Shown one piece after another: positions 41,148-42,928 of a DNA stretch of 42,928 nucleotides. Under the pieces are notes generated by a model. That model had not been told where the DNA came from and made no database searches. It was given only the letters and a program-made list of their open reading frames with translations. The number at the start of each line of letters is the position of its first letter. The first letter of the stretch is position 1. The translations under genes and the position numbers were made by a program. The DNA is from Acidimicrobiia bacterium (lineage in GTDB: Bacteria; Actinomycetota; Acidimicrobiia; IMCC26256; JAMXLJ01), in contig JAMXLJ010000049.1 in the NCBI GenBank assembly GCA_024281095.1, forward strand, positions 1-42,928. Direction: 5' to 3'.

Positions 41148-41633
41148 TTGGCGATTCCCGTACTCGTGATCCTTGCTGTGCTGTGGGCGGTCGTGCTGGT
41201 CCCGCCCCTGCTTCGCTCCCGGAGCGAGGCCCGGCGCAGCGACTCCGTAGGCGACTTCACGTACCGCCTCGGTGTGCTCAGCAAGACCGGCGGCCACTCG
41301 ACCTCGGTTCCGCGGCGCGCCGGCACGCGTCCTGCCCGCCCGCTCGGCGCTCCCGGCGCGCCGGCCTACCGGCCGATGACCGCGGCCCAGCGCCGCCGCC
41401 GTGACGTGCTGCTCACGTTGGCGGTGGGCGCGATGCTCACGCTCGGGCTCGCGGCAGGAACGGGCCTCGGTGCGGTCTGGGTCGCGCACTTGCTGATCGA
41501 CGCGCTCCTGCTCGTCTACGTGGTGGCCCTCGCGCGCATGCGCAGCGTCGCGGGCGAGCGGCACGCGAAGGTGGCGTATCTGCCCAACCGCGGTCGCCCC
41601 GAGCTGTTGCTGCGCCGCACCGGCTCGTCGTAG
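41148..41633 (+). CDS. Three-helix membrane protein, GlpR/SepX-like
   Basis: This is a 161-residue membrane protein with an N-terminal helix (IPVLVILAVLWAVVLVPPLL), a basic Pro/Arg-rich cytosolic segment (about 23-85; SRSEARRSDSVGDFTYR), and two close C-terminal helices (LLTLAVGAMLTLGLAAG and AHLLIDALLLVYVVAL). It ends with KVAYLPNRGRPELLLRR. The topology, and the IPVLVILAVLWAVVLVPPLL opening, resemble Rv0996-type proteins (GlpR in corynebacteria, SepX in Streptomyces), which tether the divisome and sit near galU-moeA. TTG 41148 lies one base after GAGGAG; ATT 41154 would have ideal spacing, so the start is uncertain. The division role is an inference. Confidence 0.75.
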   Translation: MAIPVLVILAVLWAVVLVPPLLRSRSEARRSDSVGDFTYRLGVLSKTGGHSTSVPRRAGTRPARPLGAPGAPAYRPMTAAQRRRRDVLLTLAVGAMLTLGLAAGTGLGAVWVAHLLIDALLLVYVVALARMRSVAGERHAKVAYLPNRGRPELLLRRTGSS

Positions 41634-41646
41634 GCGCGCGGCGTAC

Positions 41647-42321
41647 GTGGCCACACCCGCGGCCGACGGCGAGCGCGTCGTCGACCGGGCCGGCGAGATC
41701 GCCGACGTCGGCCGCCGCGCCCGTGAGGTGCTCGACGAGAAGCACAAGGCGCGGGAGACGACGCTCGGGGCGTCGCGTCGCACCATCCAGGCCTGCGCGG
41801 CCGCGATCCGCGCTGTGCACCGGGGCGAGTTCGACGTCGCGGAGGAACGCATCAGCGAGGCGTCCGGGTTGCTCGCCGAGGCCGACGCCGAGGTGGCGGC
41901 GCACCCCGACGTGCGCCACGGCGGGTACCTGCACGACGCGAAGAAGGAGTTCGCCGAGGCGAACCTGACCCTCGCGTTCGTGCGCGGCGATCCCTTGCCC
42001 GCACCCGACGCGCTGAAGGTCGAGATCCCCGCGTATCTCAATGGCATGGCCGAGGCCGCGAGTGAGATGCGGCGCCACTTGCTCGACTGCCTGCGCGCCG
42101 GTCAGCTGCAACGGGCCGAGGGCCTGTTGCGCGTGATGGACGACGTCTACGGGTTGCTCGTGACCGTCGACTATCCCGACGCGCTGACCGGTGGCCTGCG
42201 GCGTACCACCGACGCCCTGCGCGCGGTGTTGGAACGCAGTCGCGGCGACCTCACGACCACGATCGTCGCCGACCGCCTCCAGACGACGATCGACCGGGTC
42301 AGCCGCGAGACCGGCGCCTGA
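41647..42321 (+). CDS. Translin-family protein
   Basis: This is a 224-residue all-helical protein matching the translin family, mainly known from eukaryotes and archaea, where translin and TRAX bind or cleave RNA and single-stranded DNA. Diagnostic stretches are ASRRTIQACAAAIRAVHRGE, KKEFAEANLTLAFVRGDPLP, EIPAYLNGMAEAASEMRRHL, and LRVMDDVYGLLVTVDYPDAL with TGGLRRTTDALRAVLE. No Asp/Glu active-site set of TRAX is obvious to me. GTG 41647 starts 13 bases after the membrane-protein gene, so the two are probably co-transcribed. Function in bacteria is unknown. Confidence 0.82.
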   Translation: MATPAADGERVVDRAGEIADVGRRAREVLDEKHKARETTLGASRRTIQACAAAIRAVHRGEFDVAEERISEASGLLAEADAEVAAHPDVRHGGYLHDAKKEFAEANLTLAFVRGDPLPAPDALKVEIPAYLNGMAEAASEMRRHLLDCLRAGQLQRAEGLLRVMDDVYGLLVTVDYPDALTGGLRRTTDALRAVLERSRGDLTTTIVADRLQTTIDRVSRETGA

Positions 42322-42369
42322 CCCGGCCCGCGGTCCCGCAGCCGTCGGGTGGTAACTTGGCGCGTTCCC

Positions 42370-42443
42370 GGGGGTGTAGCTCAGTCCGGTAGAGCGCTAC
42401 GTTCGCAACGTAGAAGTCGTGGGTTCAAGTCCCATCACCTCCA
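42370..42443 (+). tRNA. tRNA-Ala (anticodon CGC)
   Basis: A complete 74-base cloverleaf: acceptor GGGGGTG with CACCTCC, D stem GCTC/GAGC, anticodon stem CTACG/CGTAG with loop TTCGCAA (anticodon CGC, reads GCG), T stem GTGGG/CCCAT with TTCAAGT, discriminator A. The G3-U70 wobble pair, the alanine identity element, is present. The 3' CCA is not encoded. Confidence 0.97.
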
Positions 42444-42578
42444 CCCTGTTGTGATTTGCACAACCTCGTGGTCATAGCGCGGACCTGGCGATCACGGGCC
42501 GGATACCGCCATGCGTTGCGGCGGCGGCTGAACCCGTGCCTGATCATCGACGCCTGGCTGACGTCGCTGGTCCGCGGA

Positions 42579-42928
42579 TCAGGGCAGGTCCGCGGGTCTC
42601 ATGTCGCGACTGCGGAGTTGGCGAAGGACGTCGAGGAGGTCTTCGTAGATCTCCAATTCGATGATCCGGCCGTTTGCGTCGAATCGGAACACGTTGCAGA
42701 CGTCGTTCGTGATCACGGTTCCGGTGGGGTCGATGCCGTGGAAGCGGCCCACGTGGCGGGCGGTCTCGACGTACTGCAGTACGACTCAGTTCGAACCGCC
42801 GATCGGCCCATACGACGTCGGCTGCGATCGCCTCCGCATGCTCGGCTTCGGTGCGGTACGTCTTGCGCTCGGGATGGTCGATCAATGTGAAGTTCTCGCC
42901 GGCCAAGCTCAGCAGGGTGTCGTAGTCG
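42579..42928 (-). pseudogene. NTF2-like (SnoaL-type) domain gene with a frameshift, cut by the window end
   Basis: Two frames together read as one NTF2-like domain. The first, entering from beyond the window, gives DYDTLLSLAGENFTLIDHP and AIAADVVWADRRFEL. The second continues VVLQYVETARHVGRFHG, then NVFRFDANGRIIELEIYEDL and ends MRPADLP. The switch is near 42786; deleting one base there would join FEL to VVLQ in a single frame. It could be a true mutation or a sequencing error. Relatives often form the C-terminal part of larger actinobacterial proteins; the N-terminal part is not visible. No function can be assigned. Confidence 0.72.

Overview
The window is about 43 kb of chromosomal DNA with very high GC, no plasmid, phage or IS genes, and closely packed genes on both strands. 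The gene content is actinobacterial: a WhiB iron-sulfur regulator, a coproheme decarboxylase of the Gram-positive heme route, a PAC2-family protein, an SCO6745-type protein, a mycobacterial-type IlvG, several short lipoproteins and a GlnR-like operator. A member of the Acidimicrobiia or a neighbouring deep actinobacterial class fits best. This placement is an inference from gene content, not a computed phylogeny.

Layout. 1-1.6 kb: 3' part of groEL. 1.7-4.5 kb: LppX/LprG-like lipoprotein, coproheme decarboxylase ChdC overlapping a free-standing NIL-domain protein, and two proteins of unknown function. 4.7-8.1 kb: a 1156-residue PAS(x4)-GAF-GGDEF-EAL c-di-GMP enzyme. 8.1-10.6 kb: amtB, a PII gene and a NUDIX hydrolase behind a GlnR-like site. 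10.6-12.9 kb (minus): AidB-like acyl-CoA dehydrogenase and a small partner. 13-18 kb: two tandem paralogous lipoproteins, amidase, metallo-beta-lactamase-fold hydrolase, M20 peptidase. 18.1-21.4 kb (minus): PAC2 protein, APH-type phosphotransferase coupled to an SCO6745-like protein, and whiB, which diverges from a LysR regulator. 22.5-25.2 kb (minus): VOC protein, and a flippase-like membrane protein coupled to a PAP2 enzyme. 25.3-27.8 kb: alpha/beta hydrolase coupled to an IlvG-like ThDP enzyme. 27.9-29 kb (minus): proline-rich membrane protein and an FlK-like thioesterase. 29-31.8 kb: tldD-tldE. 31.8-35.5 kb (minus): HAD hydrolase, uppP, CpaB-like protein, mtnP, and fmdB with a CIRCE operator in front. 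35.7-42.3 kb: plsY, galU, moeA, (minus) lipoprotein with a structured leader, moaA, moaC, a GlpR/SepX-like membrane protein and a translin-family protein. The window ends with tRNA-Ala(CGC) and a frameshifted NTF2-like gene.

Two themes run across the window. First, at least ten genes carry a TANNNT hexamer six or seven bases before the start codon and no Shine-Dalgarno sequence. This is a consistent grammar for leaderless mRNAs and was used here to choose starts. Second, many gene pairs overlap by 1-4 bases (GTGA, ATGA, TTGA, TGATG), which predicts translational coupling: chdC/NIL, the two lipoproteins, phosphotransferase/SCO6745, flippase/PAP2, hydrolase/ilvG, tldD/tldE and uppP/HAD.

The most notable signals are a near-perfect HrcA/CIRCE operator in front of fmdB-mtnP, a candidate three-way-junction RNA between a lipoprotein gene and moaA, a galU-moeA-membrane protein neighbourhood resembling the Glp/GlpR cell-division locus, and a bacterial translin-fold gene. 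I found no CRISPR array, defence island, prophage or biosynthetic cluster.
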